A stretch of DNA of 64,000 bases from contig NZ_LAZS01000005.1 of the NCBI RefSeq assembly GCF_002007205.1, forward strand, positions 434,001 through 498,000, given 5' to 3'. The notes beneath the pieces were generated by a model. It was not told the DNA's origin, did no database searches, and was given only the letters and a program-made list of their open reading frames with translations. The DNA is from Ensifer adhaerens (GTDB taxonomy: Bacteria > Pseudomonadota > Alphaproteobacteria > Rhizobiales > Rhizobiaceae). The position numbers and the translations under genes are program-made. Positions 50,280-60,271 of this stretch are shown one piece after another; the first letter of the stretch is position 1, and each line of letters begins with the position of its first letter.

Positions 50280-51185
50280 ATGGAAAGCACACAATCAACG
50301 CCGAGCGGTCTCTGGCTGCCGCTGATCACGCCCTTTCGCGACGGCGAACTTGACGAGCGCTCGCTGCGCCGGCTCGTGGCGCACTATGCCGCCGAGCCGA
50401 TCGACGGCTTCATTCTCGGCGCCACCACCGGCGAGGGCATGGCGCTCGACGAGGCGGAATGCGAGCGGCTGGTCGCAATCACCCGGGAGGCGCTGGCAGC
50501 GGCGGGCAGGTCGATCCCTGTCTATTTCGGGCTTTCCGGCAGCGATACGCGCAAGACCGTGAAGGCGCTTGAGCGGACGGCAGCCTGGAATGTTGCCGGC
50601 TACCTGATTGCCTGCCCCTATTACACGCGGCCGTCGCAGCGGGGGCTCCTCGCGCATTTCTCGGCTCTTGCCGACGCGACCGCGCGGCCGATCCTGATCT
50701 ACAACATTCCCTACCGGACGGGCGTCAACCTCGGCAACGAGACGATGCTGCAACTGGCGGAGCGGCAAAATATCGTCGGGGTCAAGGATTGTTGTGCGGA
50801 TGCGACGCAATCCTTCGACCTCCTGCGCCACAAGCCCCGGGATTTCGCCGTACTGACCGGCGAGGACCCGCTGTTCTACACGGCGCTGACCCAAGGCGCG
50901 GAGGGTGGGATCACGGCGTCCGCCCATGTGCGGACGGCCTCCTTTGCCGCAATCCGCAACCGGCTCCTTGCCGGTGATCAGCCGGGCGCGCTTGCCGAAT
51001 GGCAGCGCCTTGCCGATCTGCCGCGGCTGCTCTTTGCCGAGCCAAGCCCAGGACCGATCAAGCATTGGCTCTGGCGCGCGGGGCTGATCGACAGCCCGGA
51101 GATGCGCCTGCCGATGGTTCCGGTCAGCGACGAGCTGGCGTTGAGGATCGAACGGGCGATGGCGGCGCAGGGCGGCCGGAACTGA
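50280..51185 (+). CDS. DapA-family aldolase (4-hydroxy-tetrahydrodipicolinate synthase-like)
   Basis: A 301-residue class I aldolase. The Schiff-base Lys169 is in VGVKDCC, the catalytic Tyr141 in LIYNIPYRTG and the GATTGEG Thr-Thr pair at residues 48-54. The IP-Y-RTG segment has Tyr where DapA usually has Ser. Family members include lysine-pathway DapA and other pyruvate-dependent lyases, and the ungapped resemblance to DapA supports the synthase. Start at 50280 follows AAGGAGA. It is preceded by a hairpin-rich leader. A diverged C-terminal fragment of the same family lies 4.6 kb upstream. It is unlikely to be the main housekeeping copy, but this cannot be shown here. Confidence 0.82.
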   Translation: MESTQSTPSGLWLPLITPFRDGELDERSLRRLVAHYAAEPIDGFILGATTGEGMALDEAECERLVAITREALAAAGRSIPVYFGLSGSDTRKTVKALERTAAWNVAGYLIACPYYTRPSQRGLLAHFSALADATARPILIYNIPYRTGVNLGNETMLQLAERQNIVGVKDCCADATQSFDLLRHKPRDFAVLTGEDPLFYTALTQGAEGGITASAHVRTASFAAIRNRLLAGDQPGALAEWQRLADLPRLLFAEPSPGPIKHWLWRAGLIDSPEMRLPMVPVSDELALRIERAMAAQGGRN

Positions 51186-51552
51186 CCTTGCGACGCCTTT
51201 GAGGTAGGGCGGTCGGGAAGATCGCCCTGCTTTGCCTGCCATTTGCGGCGAATTTTAACAGTTACGTACTTTCGCCGAGCGGCCTGTTTCGGCAGGATGG
51301 CGGTTCCTGCGCGCGGCGCCTCAGAGCACGCGCGCAACACTGCCGGGCCTTGAAATGCCGCAGTCTTGAAATGCCGCAGGCGAGGAAACACAGAGCCACC
51401 CTTCGAAGCGTTCCGTGCCTGAGCCGTCACGGTCCAGGACGAAATGCCGATTTCCCGGTGAAGGACGACGTCGGGCGAGGTGGGACGGCATGCCGGCAAG
51501 GGGACCATCCGCGGGCCCTTGCCAAGACCGATTATCGGGACGCCAGGAGACG
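51186..51552. other. intergenic region, one short tandem repeat
   Basis: 367 bp with no gene I can support. TTGAAATGCCGCAG occurs twice in tandem (51350-51363 and 51366-51379). The last 20 bases before 51553 carry a GGAGACG ribosome binding site. Confidence 0.5.
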
Positions 51553-53106
51553 ATGATGAAGACGACATCCGGCAAGACACTGGAGATCACCCGGAGGGAC
51601 ATGATGAAAGGCGGGATCGGCGCCGCGACGCTTACGGCGGTCGGTGCCGGGGCGGCGGTGCCGGCGGCGGTCACGGCCGCCTCGCTTGCGGCCTCCGCCG
51701 GTCCGGCGCTGGCGCAGCAGGCGCTGGGGCCAGGTGCTCCGACCTTGCCCGTGACCGGTGTTGCCATGCATCCGGGTTATGCCCGCACGATCGCGCAGAT
51801 GGCCTATGTCTGGGGTTGGCCGATCGTCAACATGCTGAACCGCAAGGCCAGGATCACCCAGGCGCCGAGCCCCGGCCTGCTTGGCGGCATTCTGCCGGTT
51901 GCCCCGCGCGGCCAGGTGGGCATGCTGCACGACTATATCGAGCCCTCGGAAACCTTCGTCACATGCCCCAACCAGGATGTGGTCTACGGCCTCGGCTTCT
52001 TCGAGCTCGACGATGAGCCCGTCGTCGCGCAGGTGCCCGATTTCGGCGATCGCTTCTGGGTCTATGCGCTTTACGATGCGCGCACCGACCAGTTCGGCCA
52101 GCTTGGAAAGCCCTATGGCACCAAGCCCGGTTTCTACCTGCTTGTCGGTCCCGGCTGGGACGGGCTGAAGCCCGCGGGCATCACCGATATCATCCGGTCG
52201 CCGACCTCGCTTGCCAACGCCATTCCGCGCATCTTCCAGGACGACACGGGCGAGGACAACAAGGATATTCAACCGGTTATCAACCAGGTCGTGTTCTATC
52301 CGCTCAAGGATTTTACCGGCGAGATGAAGACGATCGAATGGGCGAAGCTCGCCGATATTCCCGCCCCATCGGCCGATGACGCGGCGAGCGAGGGCGAGAC
52401 GAAGTGGGTGGTGCCGGAAAAATTCTTCGAACAGTTTCCCGATGCGGTCGCCGCAGCCGATCCGCTGCCGGGGGAGGAAGCGCTCTATGCGCAGTTCCGT
52501 CTGCTGATCGACGCCACCGAAAGGGACGAGGAGCTGAAGCAGATGCTCGTCGATACGGCGATCGAGACCGAGGAAAAGGTGATTGCCCCCTTCTTCGACT
52601 GGCAGCGCAACGGGCTTCCGGCCGGCAACGGCTGGAACCGCTCGGTCAACAACGCGCAATGGGGCATCGACTACTTCAACCGGACGGGAACGGCCAAGTC
52701 GAACATGTTCGACAACAGGCCTTCGGAAACGCAATACTTCTATACCGATTTCGACGGTGCGGGCGATCAGCTGACCGGCGTAAAGCTCTACGAGATCACG
52801 TTCGCGCGGGGTGAGGATCCGCCGGTCAACGGTTTCTGGTCGCTGACCCTCTACAACGACAAGCACCTGTTCCACCCCAACGAGCACGAGCGCTATTCGC
52901 TCGGCACCAAGTCCCGGCAGATGAAGCGCAACGAGGACGGCTCCCTGACGATCTATGTGAGCGCCGAACGGCCCGGCGGGGACAAGGACAGCAACTGGCT
53001 GCCGGCACCGCACGGGATCTTCTCGCTCTACATCCGCGCCTACTGGGGCAAGGAGGGCATCCTCGACGGCACCTGGCAGCCGCCGAAGATCACGGTTGCG
53101 GCGTGA
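51553..53106 (+). CDS. exported DUF1254/DUF1214-domain protein
   Basis: A 517-residue protein with a twin-arginine-like signal ([23 protein letters not shown], followed by an Ala-rich region to about residue 60). The DUF1254 domain follows ([26 protein letters not shown] to [15 protein letters not shown]), and the C-terminal DUF1214 domain is at residues about 395-510 ([20 protein letters not shown] to [19 protein letters not shown]). These two-domain proteins are predicted beta-sandwich proteins of the cell envelope with no proven reaction. It stands alone after the DapA-family gene. Confidence 0.88.
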   Translation: MMKTTSGKTLEITRRDMMKGGIGAATLTAVGAGAAVPAAVTAASLAASAGPALAQQALGPGAPTLPVTGVAMHPGYARTIAQMAYVWGWPIVNMLNRKARITQAPSPGLLGGILPVAPRGQVGMLHDYIEPSETFVTCPNQDVVYGLGFFELDDEPVVAQVPDFGDRFWVYALYDARTDQFGQLGKPYGTKPGFYLLVGPGWDGLKPAGITDIIRSPTSLANAIPRIFQDDTGEDNKDIQPVINQVVFYPLKDFTGEMKTIEWAKLADIPAPSADDAASEGETKWVVPEKFFEQFPDAVAAADPLPGEEALYAQFRLLIDATERDEELKQMLVDTAIETEEKVIAPFFDWQRNGLPAGNGWNRSVNNAQWGIDYFNRTGTAKSNMFDNRPSETQYFYTDFDGAGDQLTGVKLYEITFARGEDPPVNGFWSLTLYNDKHLFHPNEHERYSLGTKSRQMKRNEDGSLTIYVSAERPGGDKDSNWLPAPHGIFSLYIRAYWGKEGILDGTWQPPKITVAA

Positions 53107-53172
53107 CGAGGCCGTGGGAGATCAACGGCAGCGCTCCATCCGCGCGGCTCCAGTGAAGCGCTCCGGCGCCGA

Positions 53173-54630
53173 TCAACGCCAGAAGCGCTTGACGTCGATC
53201 ACGTCGTCGAGCGCGCCCTGCGCCCGGTCGATCAGCTTGTCCTTGTCGGCGTGCACGACCAGTGTTTCGGCGTCCGGGTGATCCTGAAGGCCGATTTCGC
53301 AAAGCACATGCGGCGCCGAGACGAGATCGTTGAGCGTGCCGAGCTCGTCCTGTAGCGCGGACATCGCCCCGATGAAGCGCTTGTGCCGCCTGGCGCCGCG
53401 CTTGTCGTCGAACAGCGCTGCGAAGAATTCGGCGGCATAGCGCAGCTTCTTGGCGTCCTTGCGGGCCTCGTGCCGCTCCTCGTCGTCGACCTTGGCAAGC
53501 GCGCGGCCATGTTTCTTCAGTTTCTTGCGCTCTCGATCGAGTACCGCCTCGGCGAAATCGGCGGCCGTCCGATCGCGAAACTCGGCGGGCGGCGCCGAAA
53601 GATACAGGCCGCAATGCAGCCATTCGTAGAGGTCGAGCATGAGGGCGCGGCCGCGGCTGCCATCAAGCGCCTCGAAGAGGTCCGCATAGCGGGCGGCGCG
53701 GGCCGTCTTCAGGCGCTCGCCAAGTTCCGGCTGCGCCGCGCGCGCAAGCAGAACGTCGACGTCGCGGGCCTTGCCGAAGACACCGGCCAGCCATTTGAGC
53801 TCGCCCTTCAGGCGCTCGCTCTCGTCGTCCTGAAGCAGATCCCTGTAAAGCGAGAAGGCCGAGCGCAGGCGCCGAAGGGCAACCCGGGCCTGGTGCAGGG
53901 CCTCCGGGTTTTGGCGCGCACGCAACACATCCTCGTTCAGGCGATGGTGGCGAAGACAGGCAAGGGCGACCGTGCGGAAGCTCTTCGTCACCCGCATCTC
54001 ACGGTCGAGCTCGACCGGCTCGGCCTTGAAGACCATCTGTTCCGCATCGATGAGGCGGAAGCCGCGCTCGGCCTTGGACATGACGCCGAAGCGGATGGGA
54101 ACGATCGCCTCGATGCGGCGGGCAAGGGTGAAGAGCGCCTTCGGGTCGCCGTTCTTGAGCTCGAGTTCGATCTCGCCGATCGCCGTCTGCCGGGTGCCCG
54201 CGGTGATCAGGCCGCGGTCGAGCACGACCTCGATCTCGGCGCCATCCTGCTCGACGTTCCAGGTGCTGCGTTCGACATCGACGGTAAAGTGCGCGGCAAG
54301 ATCGCCCGCCTCGAGGTCGAACTGGGCGGCGAGCGGGGTGGTGTGATCGACCACCGGCTCATCGCCGGCAAGCGGCTGCTCCCATTCCGGCCGGGCGAAA
54401 ACCGACGCGCTCGCGCCGGTCGCCTTGATCGTCTGGGTTCGGGCGGCGCCGACCGTGCGGATGCGCAGCGTGAAGCCCGACTGGAACAGGTCGCGGGCGC
54501 GCGTATCGAAATAGACGGACCGCTGGTTTTCGACGCTCACCGGCTCGCCGAGCAGCCCGGATGCGGCGAAGCGGTCGAGATCATCAGGCGCAAGCTCGAG
54601 CTTGAGTTCGATTTCCGTGTTCAACCCCAT
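53173..54630 (-). CDS. CYTH-CHAD domain protein (inorganic triphosphatase-like)
   Basis: A 485-residue fusion. The CYTH domain occupies residues about 1-200, with EIELKLEL (ExExK) at the N-terminus and later IKATGASASVFARPEWEQPL and IGEIELELKNGD. The CHAD domain covers about 215-480 with many conserved His and basic residues (QARVALRRLRSAFSLYRDLL and EARKDAKKLRYAAEFFAALF). YgiF-type proteins hydrolyse inorganic triphosphate; CHAD binds polyphosphate. The start at 54630 (MGLNTEIELK) is firm; the longer frame runs through the RIME-like repeats. Confidence 0.9.
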   Translation of the reverse strand: MGLNTEIELKLELAPDDLDRFAASGLLGEPVSVENQRSVYFDTRARDLFQSGFTLRIRTVGAARTQTIKATGASASVFARPEWEQPLAGDEPVVDHTTPLAAQFDLEAGDLAAHFTVDVERSTWNVEQDGAEIEVVLDRGLITAGTRQTAIGEIELELKNGDPKALFTLARRIEAIVPIRFGVMSKAERGFRLIDAEQMVFKAEPVELDREMRVTKSFRTVALACLRHHRLNEDVLRARQNPEALHQARVALRRLRSAFSLYRDLLQDDESERLKGELKWLAGVFGKARDVDVLLARAAQPELGERLKTARAARYADLFEALDGSRGRALMLDLYEWLHCGLYLSAPPAEFRDRTAADFAEAVLDRERKKLKKHGRALAKVDDEERHEARKDAKKLRYAAEFFAALFDDKRGARRHKRFIGAMSALQDELGTLNDLVSAPHVLCEIGLQDHPDAETLVVHADKDKLIDRAQGALDDVIDVKRFWR

Positions 54631-54787
54631 CCTCCATGAGCGCAAGCAACAATACCATAACGCCATATGAGCACATTGGTTCGCGTTCTGAATGACATGG
54701 ATCATGTTGGAACCGGTTCTGCGCCAAATGGTCTCAGAGCCGGCCGAGACGGGGATGGGGGCGCGCCGTGATACACGGCCGCGGTCC

Positions 54788-54910
54788 GGGAATTGCTTTC
54801 TGAGATGCCGCAATTCAGGACAGAAAACCGCTTCGCACTTTTCCTGGAATTGATGTTTGTATTGCCGCAATTGCGGACGGAAAACCGCTTCGCACTTTTC
54901 CTGCAATTGC
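54788..54910. repeat. two RIME-like hairpin repeats
   Basis: Copies at 54811-54852 (arms CAATTC and GGAATTG) and 54867-54910 (arms GCAATTGC and GCAATTGC), each enclosing GGAMRGAAAACCGCTTCGCACTTTTCC; a partial third copy lies at 54788-54796. The outer arms differ but remain complementary. The repeats occupy the divergent promoter region of the CYTH-CHAD and EEP genes. Confidence 0.85.
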
Positions 54911-54947
54911 TTTAAGCTCCCGGCATTTCATGCCACGGAATTGATAA

Positions 54948-56054
54948 ATGTCGCTTCGCCTTGCCACCTTCAATATCGAGAACCTCTTGAGCCGGTTCGA
55001 TTTTTCCGGCTTTCGCAACCAGCTGAAACAGGATCGGGTGCTGAGGCTCTTCGATGTGAAGACGGAAGCCGAGTACCAGCGGCTGGAGGAGGCGCGCACC
55101 ATCGCGCATACGGACGACACGCGACAGATGTCGGCCTTGGCGATTGCCGATTGCGATGCCGATATCCTCTGCCTGCAGGAAGCCGACAACATGGCCTCGC
55201 TGCAGGCCTTCGAATACAACTACCTCTTCCGCATGGTCGGCAATGGCTATCGCCAGAAGTACCTGATCGAGGGCAATGATTCGCGTGGCATCGACGTTGC
55301 CGTGCTGATGCGCGAGGAGACGCGCGACGGCCAGCCGATCGAATGCCTGGAGGTGAAGAGCCATGCGGGGCTCACCTATGAGGACCTCGACCTCTTCAAC
55401 GACCAGATTGCGCTCACCAACCGGCCGGCCGACCGGATCTTCAAGCGCGACTGTCTGGAACTCGATCTTCGGATCGGCGGCCGGCCGCTGACCCTTTACG
55501 TCGTGCACTTCAAGTCGATGGGGCCGGCGCGCGAGGGTCTGGACGGCCGGCAGGCGACGATGCCGCTGCGCGTGGCCGAAGCCTCGGCCGTGCGCCACAT
55601 CATCGAGAGCCGCTTCGGCCGCGGGAAGACAGCCGACAAGATGTTCGCGATCTGCGGCGACATGAACGACTACCAGGAGAAGGTGAACATCCTCGGCGAC
55701 CGGCGCACCGGCTATCAGTTCGTGCCGCACGAGGAGGAGAAGAGTTCGCTCGACGTCTTCAGCCATGACGGCTTTGTCGAGAACCCGATGCTGCGCCGGC
55801 CGGTGATGGACCGCTGGACGCTGTTTCACAGCCGCGGGCCGCAGGAGCGGCATCTCTGCCAGCTCGACTATATCTGGCTGTCGCCGGCGCTTTCCAAGCG
55901 CAACGCGCACCAGGTGCCCGAGGTCATCCGCGGCGGCCAGCCGTTCCGGACGATCTTTCCGCCCGAGCTGGAGGTGGAGCGCTATCCGCGCACCGGCTGG
56001 GACCGGCCGAAGGCGTCCGACCATTGCCCCGTCGCCATCACCCTGGACGTGTGA
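54948..56054 (+). CDS. endonuclease/exonuclease/phosphatase-family protein
   Basis: A 368-residue EEP-fold hydrolase. Catalytic motifs: LATFNIENLL (Asn), LCLQEADN (metal Glu), ICGDMNDYQEK (Asp/Asn), and the terminal KASDHCPVAITLDV (Asp-His). These enzymes cleave phosphodiester bonds in nucleic acids or phospholipid head groups. The downstream Nudix gene starts 3 bases past its stop, forming a bicistronic operon of two phosphate-ester hydrolases. Confidence 0.88.
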   Translation: MSLRLATFNIENLLSRFDFSGFRNQLKQDRVLRLFDVKTEAEYQRLEEARTIAHTDDTRQMSALAIADCDADILCLQEADNMASLQAFEYNYLFRMVGNGYRQKYLIEGNDSRGIDVAVLMREETRDGQPIECLEVKSHAGLTYEDLDLFNDQIALTNRPADRIFKRDCLELDLRIGGRPLTLYVVHFKSMGPAREGLDGRQATMPLRVAEASAVRHIIESRFGRGKTADKMFAICGDMNDYQEKVNILGDRRTGYQFVPHEEEKSSLDVFSHDGFVENPMLRRPVMDRWTLFHSRGPQERHLCQLDYIWLSPALSKRNAHQVPEVIRGGQPFRTIFPPELEVERYPRTGWDRPKASDHCPVAITLDV

Positions 56055-56056
56055 GC

Positions 56057-56782
56057 ATGAGCGCGCTTGAAAGCAACACGGCTCACTGGCCGGACGAAGG
56101 TGTGATCATCCCGATCGATGACGTCGACATTCGCGTCAATGGCGCAGCGCATCCGTTTCATCTGGCCGAGGTGTCCCGGGCTGAGGAAAACTGGCAAGGG
56201 GAGATCGCCGCCAACCCGCATCTCTTCGACGGGCGCATGGTCCTGCTCAGGGCGCTTCGCATCGAAGACGGGCGGGTAACAGGCGAGGGGCATGTGGTGC
56301 CCTATTCGACCTTTCTCTGGTGGCGGAAGACGCGGGCGAAGAGCGCCTTTCATCTCTTTGCCATGCCGGCGATCCTGTCTTCCGACGGCGCCTTGATCCT
56401 GGTGCGCATGGGCGGGCACACGGCCAATCCGGGGCGGGTCTATAGTCCCTCCGGTTCGCTGGAGCCCGAGGATATCGTCGACGGCGGCTGCGACATCGAT
56501 GGCAACATCCGCCGCGAGGCGATGGAGGAGACCGGCATCGACCTTACGCTCGCCGCGGTGGAGCCGGGCTATCATCTCCTGCATATGGGCCGCGCCGTGA
56601 CGCTCATCCGCGTCTATCGCTATCCGGAGACGGCGGCAGCGCTGGTTGCGCGCGTGGCGGAGCACATCGCCACGGATCCCGAACCGGAGATCGACGAGGC
56701 GATCGCGGTTTTCGGTCCGGATCCCCACGCGCACAACTATCCGCCCTTCATTCCGCCCATTCTGGAGTGGCTGTTTCGGTAA
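56057..56782 (+). CDS. Nudix hydrolase family protein
   Basis: A 241-residue protein with the Nudix box in PSGSLEPEDIVDGGCDIDGNIRREAMEETGIDL; the REAMEETG core with metal Glu residues is intact, though the spacing from the first Gly to RE is longer by a few residues (DGGCDIDGN) than the canonical box. Such enzymes hydrolyse nucleoside diphosphates linked to another group. Start at 56057 (MSALES) is used. It is coupled to the EEP gene. Confidence 0.85.
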   Translation: MSALESNTAHWPDEGVIIPIDDVDIRVNGAAHPFHLAEVSRAEENWQGEIAANPHLFDGRMVLLRALRIEDGRVTGEGHVVPYSTFLWWRKTRAKSAFHLFAMPAILSSDGALILVRMGGHTANPGRVYSPSGSLEPEDIVDGGCDIDGNIRREAMEETGIDLTLAAVEPGYHLLHMGRAVTLIRVYRYPETAAALVARVAEHIATDPEPEIDEAIAVFGPDPHAHNYPPFIPPILEWLFR

Positions 56783-57008
56783 CATCCGCTCGCCACGACC
56801 ATGAATCAATAAATCGCGCTATCTTTTTGTATTTGTAGTGCTTATGCCGCGCGCGTCTGCTTGCGCATTGGGCCCCGTTGATGCGCAGGACGAACTGCCA
56901 CGCCTTCACACATGCCCGCGCCCCTCGGTCGTTGCATCCCAACAATCAGGAAGGACCGCGCAGGGTGGAAAACGGACTTCCACCCGACCAGCCACCGACA
57001 CTGCAGTC

Positions 57009-58736
57009 TCACCACGTGAAAGCAATATCGTCGGCAGATAAGTCCGCAAGCGAAACGCCTTCGATGAGGATGCCTTCGGTTTCACCATGAAAGGCTACAT
57101 AGAGACCCTCCTCTGTGTCATGCGAGGCAGCCACAAAGGAATCGAAATTATAGATGTTGGTGTCGCCAGGATAGAAGCCTCCCAACTCGATCACGTCGCC
57201 ACTTTGGGTGTCAAAATCGACGATATGATCGATGCTGCTATGGCGAACCTCAAATCCACTCCAGTGGAATGTGTCAGCGCCCTCACCGCCGATCAGACGA
57301 TCTGCTCCCTGCTGGCCGAAGATGTGGTCATTGCCGCCGCGCCCCTCGAGAAGGTCATCGCCGCTTCCTCCCTGGATAATATCGTTACCGGCGGCGCCGC
57401 GTAGGGTGTCATCATGGTCACCGAAAACGCGTATCTCGAAATCTTCGACATTGACAAAAGTCAAACCCGTTGAGCTTGTTCCACTCGCGGCGTCAACATT
57501 GATCGCAGCCGATAGATCGGGGACGGTGATCTCAAGCGTATCGTGGCCATCGCCGCCATCAATGTCGGTTAGTCGAGCGGCAAAGATCGTGTCTTGACCG
57601 GCGCCGGCCCTGACGGTGGTTATCTCGGTCGTATTGGAATTAACGACCGCGAAATGGTCATCACCATTGCCGCCGTCGAGCATATCGGCGCCACCGTAGC
57701 GGTTATCGAGCCAATCATTGCCTTCACCGCCGAATAACGTGTCATTGCCTTCATCACCATCGAGGAAGTCAATACCGTCGCCTCCAGAGAGGTAGTCATC
57801 GCCTTCACCCCCACTAAGTGAGTCGACTCCGGCACCGCCTTCAAGGCGGTCATCACCGCCTTCGCCATAGAGATAGTCATTGTTTTCGCCGCCAAACAGG
57901 CGGTCGGCCCCATTGCCGCCGAAGAGGTTGTCGCGGCTGAGGCCACCGAGCAAAGTATCATTGCCGCTGCCGGTATGTGCGTAAACCCGCTCAAAATTGT
58001 GAAAGGCGGTACCGGTCGATGTAACGCCATTGACCACATCGACCGTGACATCATCGGTCCGATCCGCATCCTCGAACCGTAACGTGTCGTCACCGTCGCC
58101 GCCGTCGAGTTCGGCAGATGAAAGTGTCGTTGTGATGCTGTCGTCGCCACTGCCGCCAGAAAGATAATTGGCCCCGAACCGATCGATTATCGTGTCGTTG
58201 CCCGCACCGGCGTCGATAACATCAGCACCCAGGGAACTCATTTGATTATGGGTGTTCGGCAATGACTGGCCGCCGATGATGTCCGCGCCGTCTCCGGTCG
58301 AGATCACGTCGTCACCCGTGCCACCCTCAACAATGTCCTTGCCGCTACCGGTCGTCAGTTCCAGCCGCTCAATGCCGCGGTAGAAGATGTGATTGTCGGT
58401 CTCAGCCGGGTCGCCGAAGGTTACGTGGCGGTTCATGCCGTTAAACGTGACTCGGTTGCCCGTCCCCGAAAGATCGATGACCAGCGTATCGATGCCGGCA
58501 CCTCCCCGTGCCACGCCGCCCGTTCCGTTGAGTTCCAGCCGGTCATCGCCATCGCCGCCATCGAGCTCGTCATAGCCGCTGAAACTCATCAGGCGGTCGT
58601 TACCGGTCCCACCATAGAGAAAATCGTTCCCAAGCCCGCCGTCCAGCGTGTCATTGGCGCCGAGACCCCAGATATTGTCGTTTTCGTCTGTCCCGAACAG
58701 GGTGTCGTTCGCATCAGTGCCGACTATCTTTGCCAT
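57009..58736 (-). CDS. RTX (hemolysin-type) calcium-binding repeat protein
   Basis: A 575-residue protein made almost entirely of RTX nonapeptide repeats (GGxGxDxUx), for example GGTGNDRLMSF, GGDGDDRLEL, GGNGADRLFGGENNDYLYGE and GGSGDDLLEGRGGNDHIFG. Each repeat binds calcium in a parallel beta-roll. The last 55 residues lack repeats and may form the type I secretion signal. No hydrolase domain and no type I exporter is adjacent. The gene is less GC-rich than its neighbours and is followed by AT-rich DNA, suggesting horizontal origin or an adhesin/surface-layer role. Confidence 0.9.
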   Translation of the reverse strand: MAKIVGTDANDTLFGTDENDNIWGLGANDTLDGGLGNDFLYGGTGNDRLMSFSGYDELDGGDGDDRLELNGTGGVARGGAGIDTLVIDLSGTGNRVTFNGMNRHVTFGDPAETDNHIFYRGIERLELTTGSGKDIVEGGTGDDVISTGDGADIIGGQSLPNTHNQMSSLGADVIDAGAGNDTIIDRFGANYLSGGSGDDSITTTLSSAELDGGDGDDTLRFEDADRTDDVTVDVVNGVTSTGTAFHNFERVYAHTGSGNDTLLGGLSRDNLFGGNGADRLFGGENNDYLYGEGGDDRLEGGAGVDSLSGGEGDDYLSGGDGIDFLDGDEGNDTLFGGEGNDWLDNRYGGADMLDGGNGDDHFAVVNSNTTEITTVRAGAGQDTIFAARLTDIDGGDGHDTLEITVPDLSAAINVDAASGTSSTGLTFVNVEDFEIRVFGDHDDTLRGAAGNDIIQGGSGDDLLEGRGGNDHIFGQQGADRLIGGEGADTFHWSGFEVRHSSIDHIVDFDTQSGDVIELGGFYPGDTNIYNFDSFVAASHDTEEGLYVAFHGETEGILIEGVSLADLSADDIAFTW

Positions 58737-59223
58737 TGTTTTCGTCCTCCTGAAAAGAATTTATAATCAAACAACAATTTCAAACAAGTATTATGTTTAC
58801 TAAGTACAGTAATTTTATTGTACTTCAATTATAATTCAAAACTTAAATCAATATCCATCACTGTCATGTAAATAACTGAAAACCGGCGAGATACTGGAGC
58901 AACTGGCATTGAGGCCAATGACGCTAGCCCGAAGCGCCAGAGCCAGTCGCGTGACGGCTGGCAAGACTTGGATTTAGATTGTTAGTATTTTCTGATGTTT
59001 CCTTCGGCTTTTGCTACTGTTGTCGAGATGACGGAGCGCGGTAACTGCGTGCCGCGGGCTGTTGAGCAAGATGGGAGGTGCTCATGCGACGGGGACAGAT
59101 GTCAGAGGCGGCGCCGAGGTTAAAGAAATCGTGATCCGCGCCGAGCTGTGCACGGGTGCTTTTAAGCCTTGCCGCCCGCGTCCCGACGCTGCAAAGTTCG
59201 CGCATATTCGCAAGGGGACATGA
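58737..59223. other. AT-rich intergenic region upstream of RTX gene
   Basis: About 490 bp, strongly AT-rich from 58750 to 58900 (TTATAATCAAAC, ATTTTATTGTAC, and similar runs), then returning to normal composition. It probably holds the RTX promoter on the minus strand. I see no gene. It contrasts with all other intergenic regions in the window. Confidence 0.5.
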
Positions 59224-60141
59224 ATGGCGCTCAGCTACGCGATCTACGACGTCTTCACCGACAGGCGACTGGAAGGCAATCCGCTGGCCGTGGTCTTCGG
59301 TGCCGACTGGCTCGACGATGAAGCGATGCAGGCGATCGCGCAGGAGTTCAACCTGTCGGAGACGGTGTTCATCCGCAGGCCCGGCGGTGCTGCGCATACG
59401 GCAAAGCTCCGGATCTTCACCCCCTTCCAGGAGTTGCCCTTCGCAGGCCACCCGACGGTCGGCGCGGCGATCGCGATCGCCGAGGCCCAGCACGGCGCGA
59501 TCGAGGAGGGCATCGATATCGTTCAGGTGCTGGAGGAAAAGGTGGGGCCGGTGCGCTGTGCGGTGCGGCTGAAGGCCGGGCAGGCGAGCTTTGCCGAGTT
59601 CGACCTGCCACGAAAATCCGTGCGGCTCGACGCCCGCTTCGACCGGCAGGCAATCGCCGATGCGCTGAGCCTGAAGCTCTCGCAGATCGGTTTCGAGAAT
59701 CACGTGCCTTCGTTCTGGAGCGCGGGCGCACCCTTCGTCATGGTGCCGGTGCACGACGTGGCGGCGGCCGCCGCGATCGAGTTCGATTCGCTGCGCTGGG
59801 AGCAGTTGACGCCGATGGCGGAAGGGCGGCTTGCCGCGGCCTATGTCTATTGCCGCGGCGGGGTGAACCACACGGCCCGTTTCCACGCCCGCAAGTTCGG
59901 GCCCGGTGCCGGCAATCTCGAGGATCCGGCCACCGGCTCGGCCGTGGCAGCCCTTTCCGGCGCGATCCACTATTTCGACCAGTTCGTCGACGGCCACCAC
60001 CCGGTGCTCGTCGAGCAGGGCGTGGAAATGCGACGCCCGTCCTTCATCCACCTGCATCTCGACATCTCGGGCGGCGAGATCAGCAACGCCCGTATCGGCG
60101 GCCATGCGGTGAAGATCGCATCCGGCGAACTCTACGTCTGA
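59224..60141 (+). CDS. PhzF-family isomerase/epimerase-like protein
   Basis: A 305-residue PhzF protein with the catalytic Glu46 in FNLSETVFI, the two-lobed diaminopimelate epimerase-like fold, TPFQELPFAGHPTVGAA in the N-lobe and EDPATGSAVAALSG in the C-lobe, all highly conserved. Family members include PhzF (phenazine synthesis) and many uncharacterised isomerases. No phenazine genes are present, so the function is open. Confidence 0.9.
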   Translation: MALSYAIYDVFTDRRLEGNPLAVVFGADWLDDEAMQAIAQEFNLSETVFIRRPGGAAHTAKLRIFTPFQELPFAGHPTVGAAIAIAEAQHGAIEEGIDIVQVLEEKVGPVRCAVRLKAGQASFAEFDLPRKSVRLDARFDRQAIADALSLKLSQIGFENHVPSFWSAGAPFVMVPVHDVAAAAAIEFDSLRWEQLTPMAEGRLAAAYVYCRGGVNHTARFHARKFGPGAGNLEDPATGSAVAALSGAIHYFDQFVDGHHPVLVEQGVEMRRPSFIHLHLDISGGEISNARIGGHAVKIASGELYV

Positions 60142-60195
60142 GGCACAGATGTGTGTTTTGGAAAATTCAACTTAATCAGCGCTTTAGGAGAAAAT

Positions 60196-60271
<76 letters not shown>

